A stretch of 64,000 bases of DNA from Megachile rotundata (Eukaryota > Arthropoda > Insecta > Hymenoptera > Megachilidae). Below are positions 22,151 through 34,790 of this stretch, in pieces. The DNA lies in assembly GCF_050947335.1 (NCBI RefSeq), contig NW_027473588.1:153384-217383 (forward strand), given 5' to 3'. The number at the start of each line of letters is the position of its first letter. Positions within the stretch are counted from its first letter, which is position 1. The translations under genes and the position numbers were made by a program. Below the pieces are notes generated by a model. It did not search any database. It was not told where the DNA came from and saw only the letters and a program-made list of their open reading frames with translations.

Positions 22151-25100
22151 GTGATTGTGTGATTGTGATTGTGTGATTGTGATTGTGTGATTGTGATTGT
22201 GTGATTGTGATTGTGTGATTGTGATTGTGTGATTGTGATTGTGTGATTGTGATTGTGTGATTGTGATTGTGTGATTGTGATTGTGTGATTGTGATTGTGT
22301 GATTGTGATTGTGTGATTGTGATTGTGTGATTGTGATTGTGTGATTGTGATTGTGTGATTGTGATTGTGTGATTGTGATTGTGTGATTGTGATTGTGTGA
22401 TTGTGATTGTGTGATTGTGATTGTGTGATTGTGATTGTGTGATTGTGATTGTGTGATTGTGATTGTGTGATTGTGATTGTGTGATTGTGATTGTGTGATT
22501 GTGATTGTGTGATTGTGATTGTGTGATTGTGATTGTGTGATTGTGATTGTGTGATTGTGATTGTGTGATTGTGATTGTGTGATTGTGATTGTGTGATTGT
22601 GATTGTGTGATTGTGATTGTGTGATTGTGATTGTGTGATTGTGATTGTGTGATTGTGATTGTGTGATTGTGATTGTGTGATTGTGATTGTGTGATTGTGA
22701 TTGTGTGATTGTGATTGTGTGATTGTGATTGTGTGATTGTGATTGTGTGATTGTGATTGTGTGATTGTGATTGTGTGATTGTGATTGTGTGATTGTGATT
22801 GTGTGATTGTGATTGTGTGATTGTGATTGTGTGATTGTGATTGTGTGATTGTGATTGTGTGATTGTGATTGTGTGATTGTGATTGTGTGATTGTGATTGT
22901 GTGATTGTGATTGTGTGATTGTGATTGTGTGATTGTGATTGTGTGATTGTGATTGTGTGATTGTGTGATTGTGATTGTGTGATTGTGATTGTGTGATTGT
23001 GATTGTGTGATTGTGATTGTGTGATTGTGATTGTGTGATTGTGATTGTGTGATTGTGATTGTGTGATTGTGATTGTGTGATTGTGATTGTGTGATTGTGA
23101 TTGTGTGATTGTGATTGTGTGATTGTGATTGTGTGATTGTGATTGTGTGATTGTGATTGTGTGATTGTGATTGTGTGATTGTGATTGTGTGATTGTGATT
23201 GTGTGATTGTGATTGTGTGATTGTGATTGTGTGATTGTGATTGTGTGATTGTGATTGTGTGATTGTGATTGTGTGATTGTGATTGTGTGATTGTGATTGT
23301 GTGATTGTGATTGTGTGATTGTGATTGTGTGATTGTGATTGTGTGATTGTGATTGTGTGATTGTGATTGTGTGATTGTGATTGTGTGATTGTGATTGTGT
23401 GATTGTGATTGTGTGATTGTGATTGTGTGATTGTGATTGTGTGATTGTGATTGTGTGATTGTGATTGTGTGATTGTGATTGTGTGATTGTGATTGTGTGA
23501 TTGTGATTGTGTGATTGTGATTGTGTGATTGTGATTGTGTGATTGTGATTGTGTGATTGTGATTGTGTGATTGTGATTGTGTGATTGTGATTGTGTGATT
23601 GTGATTGTGTGATTGTGATTGTGTGATTGTGATTGTGTGATTGTGATTGTGTGATTGTGATTGTGTGATTGTGATTGTGTGATTGTGATTGTGTGATTGT
23701 GATTGTGTGATTGTGATTGTGTGATTGTGATTGTGTGATTGTGATTGTGTGATTGTGATTGTGTGATTGTGATTGTGTGATTGTGATTGTGTGATTGTGA
23801 TTGTGTGATTGTGATTGTGTGATTGTGATTGTGTGATTGTGATTGTGTGATTGTGATTGTGTGATTGTGATTGTGTGATTGTGATTGTGTGATTGTGATT
23901 GTGTGATTGTGATTGTGTGATTGTGATTGTGTGATTGTGATTGTGTGATTGTGATTGTGTGATTGTGATTGTGTGATTGTGATTGTGTGATTGTGATTGT
24001 GTGATTGTGATTGTGTGATTGTGATTGTGTGATTGTGATTGTGTGATTGTGATTGTGTGATTGTGATTGTGTGATTGTGATTGTGTGATTGTGATTGTGT
24101 GATTGTGATTGTGTGATTGTGATTGTGTGATTGTGATTGTGTGATTGTGATTGTGTGATTGTGATTGTGTGATTGTGATTGTGTGATTGTGATTGTGTGA
24201 TTGTGATTGTGTGATTGTGATTGTGTGATTGTGATTGTGTGATTGTGATTGTGTGATTGTGATTGTGTGATTGTGATTGTGTGATTGTGATTGTGTGATT
24301 GTGATTGTGTGATTGTGATTGTGTGATTGTGATTGTGTGATTGTGATTGTGTGATTGTGATTGTGTGATTGTGATTGTGTGATTGTGATTGTGTGATTGT
24401 GATTGTGTGATTGTGATTGTGTGATTGTGATTGTGTGATTGTGATTGTGTGATTGTGATTGTGTGATTGTGATTGTGTGATTGTGATTGTGTGATTGTGA
24501 TTGTGTGATTGTGATTGTGTGATTGTGATTGTGTGATTGTGATTGTGTGATTGTGATTGTGTGATTGTGATTGTGTGATTGTGATTGTGTGATTGTGATT
24601 GTGTGATTGTGATTGTGTGATTGTGATTGTGTGATTGTGATTGTGTGATTGTGATTGTGTGATTGTGATTGTGTGATTGTGATTGTGTGATTGTGATTGT
24701 GTGATTGTGATTGTGTGATTGTGATTGTGTGATTGTGATTGTGTGATTGTGATTGTGTGATTGTGATTGTGTGATTGTGATTGTGTGATTGTGATTGTGT
24801 GATTGTGATTGTGTGATTGTGATTGTGTGATTGTGATTGTGTGATTGTGATTGTGTGATTGTGATTGTGTGATTGTGATTGTGTGATTGTGATTGTGTGA
24901 TTGTGATTGTGTGATTGTGATTGTGTGATTGTGATTGTGTGATTGTGATTGTGTGATTGTGATTGTGTGATTGTGATTGTGTGATTGTGATTGTGTGATT
25001 GTGATTGTGTGATTGTGATTGTGTGATTGTGATTGTGTGATTGTGATTGTGTGATTGTGATTGTGTGATTGTGATTGTGTGATTGTGATTGTGTGATTGT

Positions 25101-25785
25101 GATTGTGTGATTGTGATTGTGTGATTGTGATTGTGTGATTGTGATTGTGTGATTGTGATTGTGTGATTGTGATTGTGTGATTGTGATTGTGTGATTGTGA
25201 TTGTGTGATTGTGATTGTGTGATTGTGATTGTGTGATTGTGATTGTGTGATTGTGATTGTGTGATTGTGATTGTGTGATTGTGATTGTGTGATTGTGATT
25301 GTGTGATTGTGATTGTGTGATTGTGATTGTGTGATTGTGATTGTGTGATTGTGATTGTGTGATTGTGATTGTGTGATTGTGATTGTGTGATTGTGATTGT
25401 GTGATTGTGATTGTGTGATTGTGATTGTGTGATTGTGATTGTGTGATTGTGATTGTGTGATTGTGATTGTGTGATTGTGATTGTGTGATTGTGATTGTGT
25501 GATTGTGATTGTGTGATTGTGATTGTGTGATTGTGATTGTGTGATTGTGATTGTGTGATTGTGATTGTGTGATTGTGATTGTGTGATTGTGATTGTGTGA
25601 TTGTGATTGTGTGATTGTGATTGTGTGATTGTGATTGTGTGATTGTGATTGTGTGATTGTGATTGTGTGATTGTGATTGTGTGATTGTGATTGTGTGATT
25701 GTGATTGTGTGATTGTGATTGTGTGATTGTGATTGTGTGATTGTGATTGTGTGATTGTAATTGTGTGATTGTGATTGTGTGATTG
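22145..25785. repeat. Longest 14-mer array in the window, about 260 units
   Basis: 3.6 kb of GTGTGATTGTGATT. One extra 8-mer lies near 22966. From there to a GTAATT near 25759, about 2.78 kb or nearly 200 units, I saw no deviation. The exit signature follows at 25785. Confidence 0.95.
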
Positions 25786-26240
25786 CGATTGTGTGATTGT
25801 GTGATTGTGTGGTTGTGTGATTGTGTGATTGTGTGATTGTGTGATTGTGTGATTGTGTTATTGTGTGATTGTGTGATTGTGTGATTGTGTGATTGTGTGA
25901 TTGTGTGATTGTGTGATTGTGTGATTGTGGTTGTGTGATTGTGGTTGTTTGATTGTGGTTGTGTGATTGTGATTGTGTGATTGTGATTGTGTGATTGTGA
26001 CTGTGTGATTGTGTGAGTGTGTGATTGTGTGATTGTGTGATTGTGTGATTGTGTGATTGTGTGATAGTGACTGTGTGATTGTGTGATTGTGTGATTGTGT
26101 GATTGTGTGACCGTGATTGTGTGACCGTGATTGTGTGACCGTGATTGAGTGACCGTGATTGTGATTGCGTGATTGTGTGATTGTGTGATCGTGTGATCGT
26201 GTGATTGTGTGATCGTGTGATTGTGTGATTGTGTGATTGT
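25780..26240. repeat. Compound module with GACCG and GATCG clusters
   Basis: Exit signature at 25785, 8-mers with GTTATT near 25857, GTGGTT 14-mers with one GTTTGATT near 25947, GACT, GAGTG, GATAGTGACT at 26063, four GACCG (26109-26151), GATTGCGTG, then GATCG units near 26187-26211. About 200 bp matches 15650-15850 at an offset of 10,380. Confidence 0.92.
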
Positions 26241-26620
26241 GTGATTGTGATTGTGTGATTGTGATTGTGTGATTGTGATTGTGTGATTGTGATTGTGTGA
26301 TTGTGATTGTGTGATTGTGATTGTGTGATTGTGATTGTGTGATTGTGATTGTGTGATTGTGATTGTGTGATTGTGATTGTGTGATTGTGATTGTGTGATT
26401 GTGATTGTGTGATTGTGATTGTGTGATTGTGATTGTGTGATTGTGATTGTGTGATTGTGATTGTGTGATTGTGATTGTGTGATTGTGATTGTGTGATTGT
26501 GATTGTGTGATTGTGATTGTGTGATTGTGATTGTGTGATTGTGATTGTGTGATTGTGATTGTGTGATTGTGATTGTGTGATTGTGATTGTGTGATTGTGT
26601 GATTGTGTGATTGTGTGATT
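26235..26620. repeat. 14-mer array with short 8-mer tail
   Basis: About 25 plain 14-mers, then three or four 8-mers leading into the GCG run at 26623. Confidence 0.93.
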
Positions 26621-27800
26621 GTGCGATTGTGATTGTGCGATTGTGATTGTGCGATTGTGATTGTGCGATTGTGATTGTGCGATTGTGATTGTGCGATTGT
26701 GATTGTGCGATTGTGATTGTGCGATTGTGATTGTGCGATTGTCATTGTGCGATTGTGATTGTGTGATTGTGATTGTGTGATTGTGATTGTGTGATTGTGA
26801 TTGTGTGATTGTGATTGTGTGATTGTGATTGTGTGATTGTGATTGTGTGATTGTGATTGTGTGATTGTGATTGTGTGATTGTGATTGTGTGATTGTGATT
26901 GTGTGATTGGGATTGTGTGATTGTGCGACTGTGTGATTGTGCGATTGTGTGATTGTGCGATTGTGTGATTGTGCGATTGTGTAATTGTGATTGTGTGATT
27001 GTGATTGTGTGATTGTGTGATTGTGTGATTGTGTGATTGTGTGATTGTGTGATTGTGTGATTGTGTGAGTGTGTGATTGTGTGATTGTGATTGTGTGATT
27101 GTGATTGTGTGATTGTGATTGTGTGATTGTGATTGTGTGATTGTGATTGTGTGATTGTGATTGTGTGATTGTGATTGTGTGATTGTGATTGTGTGATTGT
27201 GATTGTGTGATTGTGATTGTGTGATTGTGATTGTGTGATTGTGATTGTGTGATTGTGATTGTGTGATTGTGATTGTGTGATTGTGATTGTGTGATTGTGA
27301 TTGTGTGATTGTGATTGTGTGATTGTGATTGTGTGATTGTGATTGTGTGATTGTGATTGTGTGATTGTGATTGTGTGATTGTGATTGTGTGATTGTGATT
27401 GTGTGATTGTGATTGTGTGATTGTGATTGTGTGATTGTGATTGTGTGATTGTGATTGTGTGATTGTGATTGTGTGATTGTGATTGTGTGATTGTGATTGT
27501 GTGATTGTGATTGTGTGATTGTGATTGTGTGATTGTGATTGTGTGATTGTGATTGTGTGATTGTGATTGTGTGATTGTGATTGTGTGATTGTGATTGTGT
27601 GATTGTGATTGTGTGATTGTGATTGTGTGATTGTGATTGTGTGATTGTGATTGTGTGATTGTGATTGTGTGATTGTGATTGTGTGATTGTGATTGTGTGA
27701 TTGTGATTGTGTGATTGTGATTGTGTGATTGTGATTGTGTGATTGTGATTGTGTGATTGTGATTGTGTGATTGTGATTGTGTGATTGTGTGATTGTGTGA
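26620..27800. repeat. 1,176-bp duplicated unit, copy 1
   Basis: The order is ten GCGATT 14-mers (26623-26749), with GTCATT at 26741 just before the last. Then come plain 14-mers, GATTGGG at 26905, GCGACT, GCGATT units, GTAATT near 26982, 8-mers, GAGTG near 27067 and a plain 14-mer array to about 27780. GTCATT and GATTGGG recur exactly 1,176 bp downstream. Confidence 0.93.
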
Positions 27801-28190
27801 TTGTGTGATTGTGCGATTGTGATTGTGCGATTGTGATTGTGCGATTGTGATTGTGCGATTGTGATTGTGCGATTGTGATTGTGCGATTGTGATTGTGCGA
27901 TTGTGATTGTGCGATTGTCATTGTGCGATTGTGATTGTGTGATTGTGATTGTGTGATTGTGATTGTGTGATTGTGATTGTGTGATTGTGATTGTGTGATT
28001 GTGATTGTGTGATTGTGATTGTGTGATTGTGATTGTGTGATTGTGATTGTGTGATTGTGATTGTGTGATTGTGATTGTGTGATTGGGATTGTGTGATTGT
28101 GCGACTGTGTGATTGTGCGATTGTGTGATTGTGCGATTGTGTGATTGTGCGATTGTGTGATTGTGTGAGTGTGTGATTGTGTGATTGTGA
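27800..28190. repeat. 1,176-bp duplicated unit, copy 2 (partial)
   Basis: Nine GCGATT 14-mers (27813-27925; ten in copy 1), with GTCATT at 27917 before the last, plain 14-mers, GATTGGG at 28081, GCGACT, GCGATT units, then directly GAGTG. The GTAATT and 14-mer step of copy 1 is missing. Confidence 0.93.
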
Positions 28191-28495
28191 TTGTGTGATT
28201 GTGATTGTGTGATTGCGATTGTGTGATTGTGATTGTGTGATTGTGATTGTGTGATTGTGATTGTGTGATTGTGATTGTGTGATTGTAATTGTGTGATTGT
28301 GATTGTGTGATTACGATTGTGTGATTGTGTGATTGTGTGGTTGTGTGATTGTGTGATTGTGTGATTGTGTGATTGTGTGATTGTGTGATTGTGTGATTGT
28401 GTGATTGTGTGATTGTGTGATTGTGTGATTGTGTGATTGTGTGATTGTGTGATTGTGTGATTGTGTGATTGTGTGATTGTGATTGTGTGATTGTG
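28185..28495. repeat. Short 14-mer array and following 8-mer run
   Basis: About nine 14-mers with GCGATT near 28215 and GTAATT near 28287. A variant exit signature (GATTACGATT, 28311) then leads to one GTGGTT and about twenty plain 8-mers. Confidence 0.92.
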
Positions 28496-31400
28496 ACTGT
28501 GTGATTGTGACTGTGTGATTGTGATTGTGTGATTGTGATTGTGTGATTGTGATTGTGATTGTGTGATTCTGATTGTGTGATTGTGATTGTGTGATTGTGA
28601 TTGTGTGATTGTGATTGTGTGATTGTGATTGTGTGATTGTGATTGTGTGATTGTGATTGTGTGATTGTGATTGTGTGATTGTGATTGTGTGATTGTGATT
28701 GTGTGATTGTGATTGTGTGATTGTGATTGTGTGATTGTGATTGTGTGATTGTGATTGTGTGATTGTGATTGTGTGATTGTGATTGTGTGATTGTGATTGT
28801 GTGATTGTGATTGTGTGATTGTGATTGTGTGATTGTGATTGTGTGATTGTGATTGTGTGATTGTGATTGTGTGATTGTGATTGTGTGATTGTGATTGTGT
28901 GATTGTGATTGTGTGATTGTGATTGTGTGATTGTGATTGTGTGATTGTGATTGTGTGATTGTGATTGTGTGATTGTGATATTGTGATTGTGTGATTGTGA
29001 TTGTGTGATTGTGATTGTGTGATTGTGATTGTGTGATTGTGATTGTGTGATTGTGATTGTGTGATTGTGATTGTGTGATTGTGATTGTGTGATTGTGATT
29101 GTGTGATTGTGATTGTGTGATTGTGATTGTGTGATTGTGATTGTGTGATTGTGATTGTGTGATTGTGATTGTGTGATTGTGATTGTGTGATTGTGATTGT
29201 GTGATTGTGATTGTGTGATTGTGATTGTGTGATTGTGATTGTGATTGTGTGATTGTGATTGTGTGATTGTGATTGTGTGATTGTGATTGTGTGATTGTGA
29301 TTGTGTGATTGTGATTGTGTGATTGTGATTGTGTGATTGTGATTGTGTGATTGTGATTGTGTGATTGTGATTGTGTGATTGTGATTGTGTGATTGTGATT
29401 GTGTGATTGTGATTGTGTGATTGTGATTGTGTGATTCTGATTGTGTGATTCTGATTGTGTGATTGTGATTGTGTGATTGTGATTGTGTGATTGTGATTGT
29501 GTGATTGTGATTGTGTGATTGTGATTGTGTGATTGTGATTGTGTGATTGTGATTGTGTGATTGTGATTGTGTGATTGTGATTGTGTGATTGTGATTGTGT
29601 GATTGTGATTGTGTGATTGTGATTGTGTGATTGTGATTGTGTGATTGTGATTGTGTGATTGTGATTGTGTGATTGTGATTGTGTGATTGTGATTGTGTGA
29701 TTGTGATTGTGTGATTGTGATTGTGTGATTGTGATTGTGTGATTGTGATTGTGTGATTGTGATTGTGTGATTGTGATTGTGTGATTGTGATTGTGTGATT
29801 GTGATTGTGTGATTGTGATTGTGTGATTGTGATTGTGTGATTGTGATTGTGTGATTGTGATTGTGTGATTGTGATTGTGTGATTGTGATTGTGTGATTGT
29901 GATTGTGTGATTGTGATTGTGTGATTGTGATTGTGTGATTGTGATTGTGTGATTGTGATTGTGTGATTGTGATTGTGTGATTGTGATTGTGTGATTGTGA
30001 TTGTGTGATTGTGATTGTGTGATTGTGATTGTGTGATTGTGATTGTGTGATTGTGATTGTGTGATTGTGATTGTGTGATTGTGATTGTGTGATTGTGATT
30101 GTGTGATTGTGATTGTGTGATTGTGATTGTGTGATTGTGATTGTGTGATTGTGATTGTGTGATTGTGATTGTGTGATTGTGATTGTGTGATTGTGATTGT
30201 GTGATTGTGATTGTGTGATTGTGATTGTGTGATTGTGATTGTGTGATTGTGATTGTGTGATTGTGATTGTGTGATTGTGATTGTGTGATTGTGATTGTGT
30301 GATTGTGATTGTGTGATTGTGATTGTGTGATTGTGATTGTGTGATTGTGATTGTGTGATTGTGATTGTGTGATTGTGATTGTGTGATTGTGATTGTGTGA
30401 TTGTGATTGTGTGATTGTGATTGTGTGATTGTGATTGTGTGATTGTGATTGTGTGATTGTGATTGTGTGATTGTGATTGTGTGATTGTGATTGTGTGATT
30501 GTGATTGTGTGATTGTGATTGTGTGATTGTGATTGTGTGATTGTGATTGTGTGATTGTGATTGTGTGATTGTGATTGTGTGATTGTGATTGTGTGATTGT
30601 GATTGTGTGATTGTGATTGTGTGATTGTGATTGTGATTGTGTGATTGTGATTGTGTGATTGTGATTGTGTGATTGTGATTGTGTGATTGTGATTGTGTGA
30701 TTGTGATTGTGTGGTTGTGATTGTGTGATTGTGATTGTGTGATTGTGATTGTGTGATTGTGATTGTGTGATTGTGATTGTGTGATTGTGATTGTGTGATT
30801 GTGATTGTGTGATTGTGATTGTGTGATTGTGATTGTGTGATTGTGATTGTGTGATTGTGATTGTGTGATTGTGATTGTGTGATTGTGATTGTGTGATTGT
30901 GATTGTGTGATTGTGATTGTGTGATTGTGATTGTGTGATTGTGATTGTGTGATTGTGATTGTGTGATTGTGATTGTGTGATTGTGATTGTGTGATTGTGA
31001 TTGTGTGATTGTGATTGTGTGATTGTGATTGTGTGATTGTGATTGTGTGATTGTGATTGTGTGATTGTGATTGTGTGATTGTGATTGTGTGATTGTGATT
31101 GTGTGATTGTGATTGTGTGATTGTGATTGTGTGATTGTGATTGTGTGATTGTGATTGTGTGATTGTGATTGTGTGATTGTGATTGTGTGATTGTGATTGT
31201 GTGATTGTGATTGTGTGATTGTGATTGTGTGATTGTGATTGTGTGATTGTGATTGTGTGATTGTGATTGTGTGATTGTGATTGTGTGATTGTGATTGTGT
31301 GATTGTGATTGTGTGATTGTGATTGTGTGATTGTGATTGTGTGATTGTGATTGTGTGATTGTGATTGTGTGATTGTGATTGTGTGATTGTGATTGTGTGA

Positions 31401-31640
31401 TTGTGATTGTGTGATTGTGATTGTGTGATTGTGATTGTGTGATTGTGATTGTGTGATTGTGATTGTGTGATTGTGATTGTGTGATTGTGATTGTGTGATT
31501 GTGATTGTGTGATTGTGATTGTGTGATTGTGATTGTGTGATTGTGATTGTGTGATTGTGATTGTGTGATTGTGATTGTGTGATTGTGATTGTGTGATTGT
31601 GATTGTGTGATTGTGATTGTGTGATTGTGATTGTGCGATT
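28490..31640. repeat. Long 14-mer array, about 225 units, with extra 6-mers
   Basis: GTGTGATTGTGATT array. Two GACT units open it (28495, 28509). Extra 6-mers (three GATTGT steps in a row) lie near 28550, 29240 and 30630. Single variants are GATTCTG near 28565 and twice near 29435-29450, GATATTG near 28977, and GTGGTT near 30711. This is the last array of the left domain. Confidence 0.94.
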
Positions 31641-32690
31641 GTGTGATTGTGTGATTGTGATTGTGTGATTGTGATTGTGTGATTGTGATTGTGCGATTGT
31701 GATTGTGTGATTGTGTGATTGTGTGACTGTGTGACTGTGTGATTGTGTGATTGTGTGATTGTGTGATTGTGTGATTGTGTGATTGTGTGATTGTGTGATT
31801 GTGTGATTGTGTGATTGTGTGATTGTGTGATTGTGTGATTGTGTGATTGTGTGATTGTGTGATTGTGTGATTGTGTGATTGCGATTGTGTGATTGTGATT
31901 GTGTGATTGTGATTGTGTGATTTTGTGATTGTGTGATTGTGTGATTGAGTGATTGTGTGCTTGTGTGATTGTGTGATTGTGAGATTGTGTGAATTGTGTG
32001 GTTGTGTGATTGTGTGATTGTGTGATTGTGTGATTGCGATTGTGTGATTGCGATTGTGTGATTGTGATTGTGTGATTGTGATTGTGTGATTGTGTGATTG
32101 TGTGATTGTGTGATTGTGTGATTGTGTAATTGTGATTGTGCGATTGTGATTGTGTGATTGTGTGATTGTGTGATTGAGTGATTGTGTGCTTGTGTGATTG
32201 TGTGATTGTGTGATTGTGTGATTGTGTGATTGTGTGATTGTGTGATTGTGTGATTGTGTGATTGTGTGATTGTGTGATTGTGTGATTGTGATTGTGTGAT
32301 TGTGTGATTGTGTGATTGTGTGATTGTGTGATTGTGAGATTGTGTGAATTGTGTGATTGTGTGATTGTGTGATTGTGTGATTGTGTGATTGTGTAAGTGT
32401 GATTGTGCGATTGTGATTGTGTGATTGTGTGATTGTGTGATTGTGAGATTGTGTGATTGTGTAATTGTGATTGTGCGATTGTGATTGTGTGATTGTGTGA
32501 TTGTGTGATTGTGTGATTGTGAGATTGTGTGATTGTGTGATTGTGTGATTGTGTGATTGTGATTGTGTGATTGTGATTGTGTGATTGTGTGATTGTGAGA
32601 TTGTGTGAATTGTGTGATTGTGTGATTGTGTGATTGTGTGATTGTGTGATTGCGATTGTGTGATTGTGATTATGTGATTGTGATTGTGTG
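31630..32690. repeat. Module B, copy 1
   Basis: It opens with GCGATT units and the doublet GACTGTGTGACT at 31725, then a long plain 8-mer run, GCGATT, GATTTTG, GATTGAG, GTGCTT, GAGATT and GAATTGTGTGG near 31990. Further GCGATT, GTAATT, GTGCTT, GAGATT and GAATTG steps lead to the C-rich block. GACT to GTCATT spans 983 bp here, against 1,071 and 1,087 bp in the copies near 33.7 and 40.6 kb. Confidence 0.9.
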
Positions 32691-32960
32691 ACTGTGATTG
32701 TGTGACCGTCATTGTGTGACCGTAATTGTGTGATCATGATTGTGTGATCGTGATTGTGTGATCGTGATTGTGTGACCGTGATTGTGTGATCGTGGTTGTG
32801 TGATTGTGTGATTGTGTGATTGTGTGAATGTGTGATTGTGTTACCGTTATTGTGTGACCGTGATTGTGTGACCGTGATTGTGTGGTTGCGACTGTGTGAT
32901 TGTGACTGTGTGATTGTGACTGTGTGATTGTGTGAGTGTGTTATTGTGTGATTGAGTGAT
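32690..32960. repeat. C-rich variant block, copy 1 of 3
   Basis: A run of 14-mers with many substitutions: GACT, GACCGTCATT (GTCATT at 32708), GACCGTAATT, GATCATGATT (TGATCA at 32731), two GATCG, GACCG, GATCGTGGTT. After three 8-mers come GAATG, GTTACCGTTATT, two GACCG, GTGGTTGCGACT and two further GACT 14-mers, ending GAGTGTGTTATTG. It is the most diverged and CpG-rich stretch here, yet it keeps the 14-bp phase. Confidence 0.93.
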
Positions 32961-33660
32961 TGTGTGACTGTGTGATTGTGTGATTGTGTGATTGTGTGAT
33001 TGTGTGATTGTGTGATTGTGTGATTGTGTGATTGTGTGATTGTGTGATTGTGTGATTGTGTGATTGTGTGATTGTGTGATTGTGTGATTGTGTGATTGTG
33101 TGATTGTGTGATTGTGTGATTGTGTGATTGTGTGATTGAGTGATTGTGTGCTTGTGTGATTGTGTGATTGTGTGATTGTGTGATTGTGTGATTGTGTGAT
33201 TGTGTGATTGTGTGATTGTGTGATTGTGTGATTGTGTGATTGCGATTGTGTGATTGTGATTGTGTGATTGTGTGATTTTGTGATTGTGTGATTGTGTGAT
33301 TGAGTGATTGTGTGCTTGTGTGATTGTGTGATTGTGAGATTGTGTGAATTGTGTGGTTGTGTGATTGTGTGATTGTGTGATTGTGTGATTGCGATTGTGT
33401 GATTGCGATTGTGTGATTGTGATTGTGTGATTGTGATTGTGTGATTGTGATTGTGTGATTGTGTGCTTGTGTGATTGTGTGAATTGTGTCGTTGTGTGAT
33501 TGTGTGATTGTGTGATTGCGATTGTGTGATTGTGATTGTGTGATTGTGATTGTGTGATTCTGATTGTGTGATTGTGTGATTGTGTGATTGTGTGATTGTG
33601 TGATTGTGTGATTGTGATTGTGTGATTGTGATTGTGTGATTGTGATTGTGTGATTGTGAT
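32955..33660. repeat. 8-mer block of the middle domain
   Basis: GATTGAG, GACT, then a long plain 8-mer run (about 32970-33135), GATTGAG with GTGCTT, more 8-mers, and GCGATT near 33242. A module of GATTTTG, GATTGAG, GTGCTT, GAGATT and GAATTGTGTGG near 33345 follows. GCGATT pairs, GAATTGTGTCG at 33481, GATTCTG at 33556, 8-mers and 14-mers complete it. Confidence 0.9.
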
Positions 33661-34790
33661 TGTGCGATTGTGTGATTGTGTGATTGTGATTGTGTGATTG
33701 TGATTGTGCGATTGTGATTGTGTGATTGTGTGATTGTGTGACTGTGTGACTGTGTGATTGTGTGATTGTGTGATTGTGTGATTGTGTGATTGTGTGATTG
33801 TGTAATTGTGTGATTGTGTGATTGTGTGATTGTGTGATTGTGTGATTGTGTGATTGTGTGATTGTGTGATTGTGTGATTGCGATTGTGTGATTGTGATTG
33901 TGTGATGGTGATTGTGTGATTTTGTGATTGTGTGATTGTGTGATTGAGTGATTGTGTGCTTGTGTGATTGTGTGATTGTGAGATTGTGTGAATTGTGTGG
34001 TTGTGTGATTGTGTGATTGTGTGATTGTGTGATTGCGATTGTGTGATTGCGATTGTGTGATTGTGATTGTGTGATTGTGATTGTGTGATTGTGTGATTGT
34101 GTGATTGTGTGATTGTGTGATTGTGTGATTGTGTAATTGTGATTGTGCGATTGTGATTGTGTGATTGTGTGATTGTGTGATTGTGTGATTGAGTGATTGT
34201 GTGCTTGTGTGATTGTGTGATTGTGTGATTGTGTGATTGTGTGATTGTGTGATTGTGTGATTGTGTGATTGTGTGATTGTGTGATTGTGTGATTGTGCGA
34301 TTGAGTGATTGTGTGCTTGTGTGATTGTGAGATTGTGTGATTGTGTGATTGTGTGATTGTGTGATTGTGTGATTGTGTGATTGTGATTGTGTGATTGTGT
34401 GATTGTGTGATTGTGTGATCGTGTGATTGTGAGATTGTGTGAATTGTGTGATTGTGTGATTGTGTGATTGTGTGATTGTGTGATTGTGTAAGTGTGATTG
34501 TGCGATTGTGATTGTGTGATTGTGTGATTGTGTGATTGTGAGATTGTGTGATTGTGTAATTGTGATTGTGCGATTGTGATTGTGTGATTGTGTGATTGTG
34601 TGATTGTGTGATTGTGAGATTGTGTGATTGTGTGATTGTGTGATTGTGTGATTGTGATTGTGTGATTGTGATTGTGTGATTGTGTGATTGTGAGATTGTG
34701 TGAATTGTGTGATTGTGTGATTGTGTGATTGTGTGATTGTGTGATTGTGTGATTGCGATTGTGTGATTGTGATTATGTGATTGTGATTGT
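33660..34790. repeat. Module B, copy 2
   Basis: It has the same order as copy 1: GCGATT units, GACTGTGTGACT at 33740, plain 8-mers, GATGGTG near 33904, GATTTTG, GATTGAG, GTGCTT, GAGATT, GAATTGTGTGG near 33988, then GTAATT, GTGCTT, GAGATT and GAATTG series. GACT to GTCATT is 1,071 bp, 88 bp (11 x 8) longer than copy 1. Confidence 0.91.
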
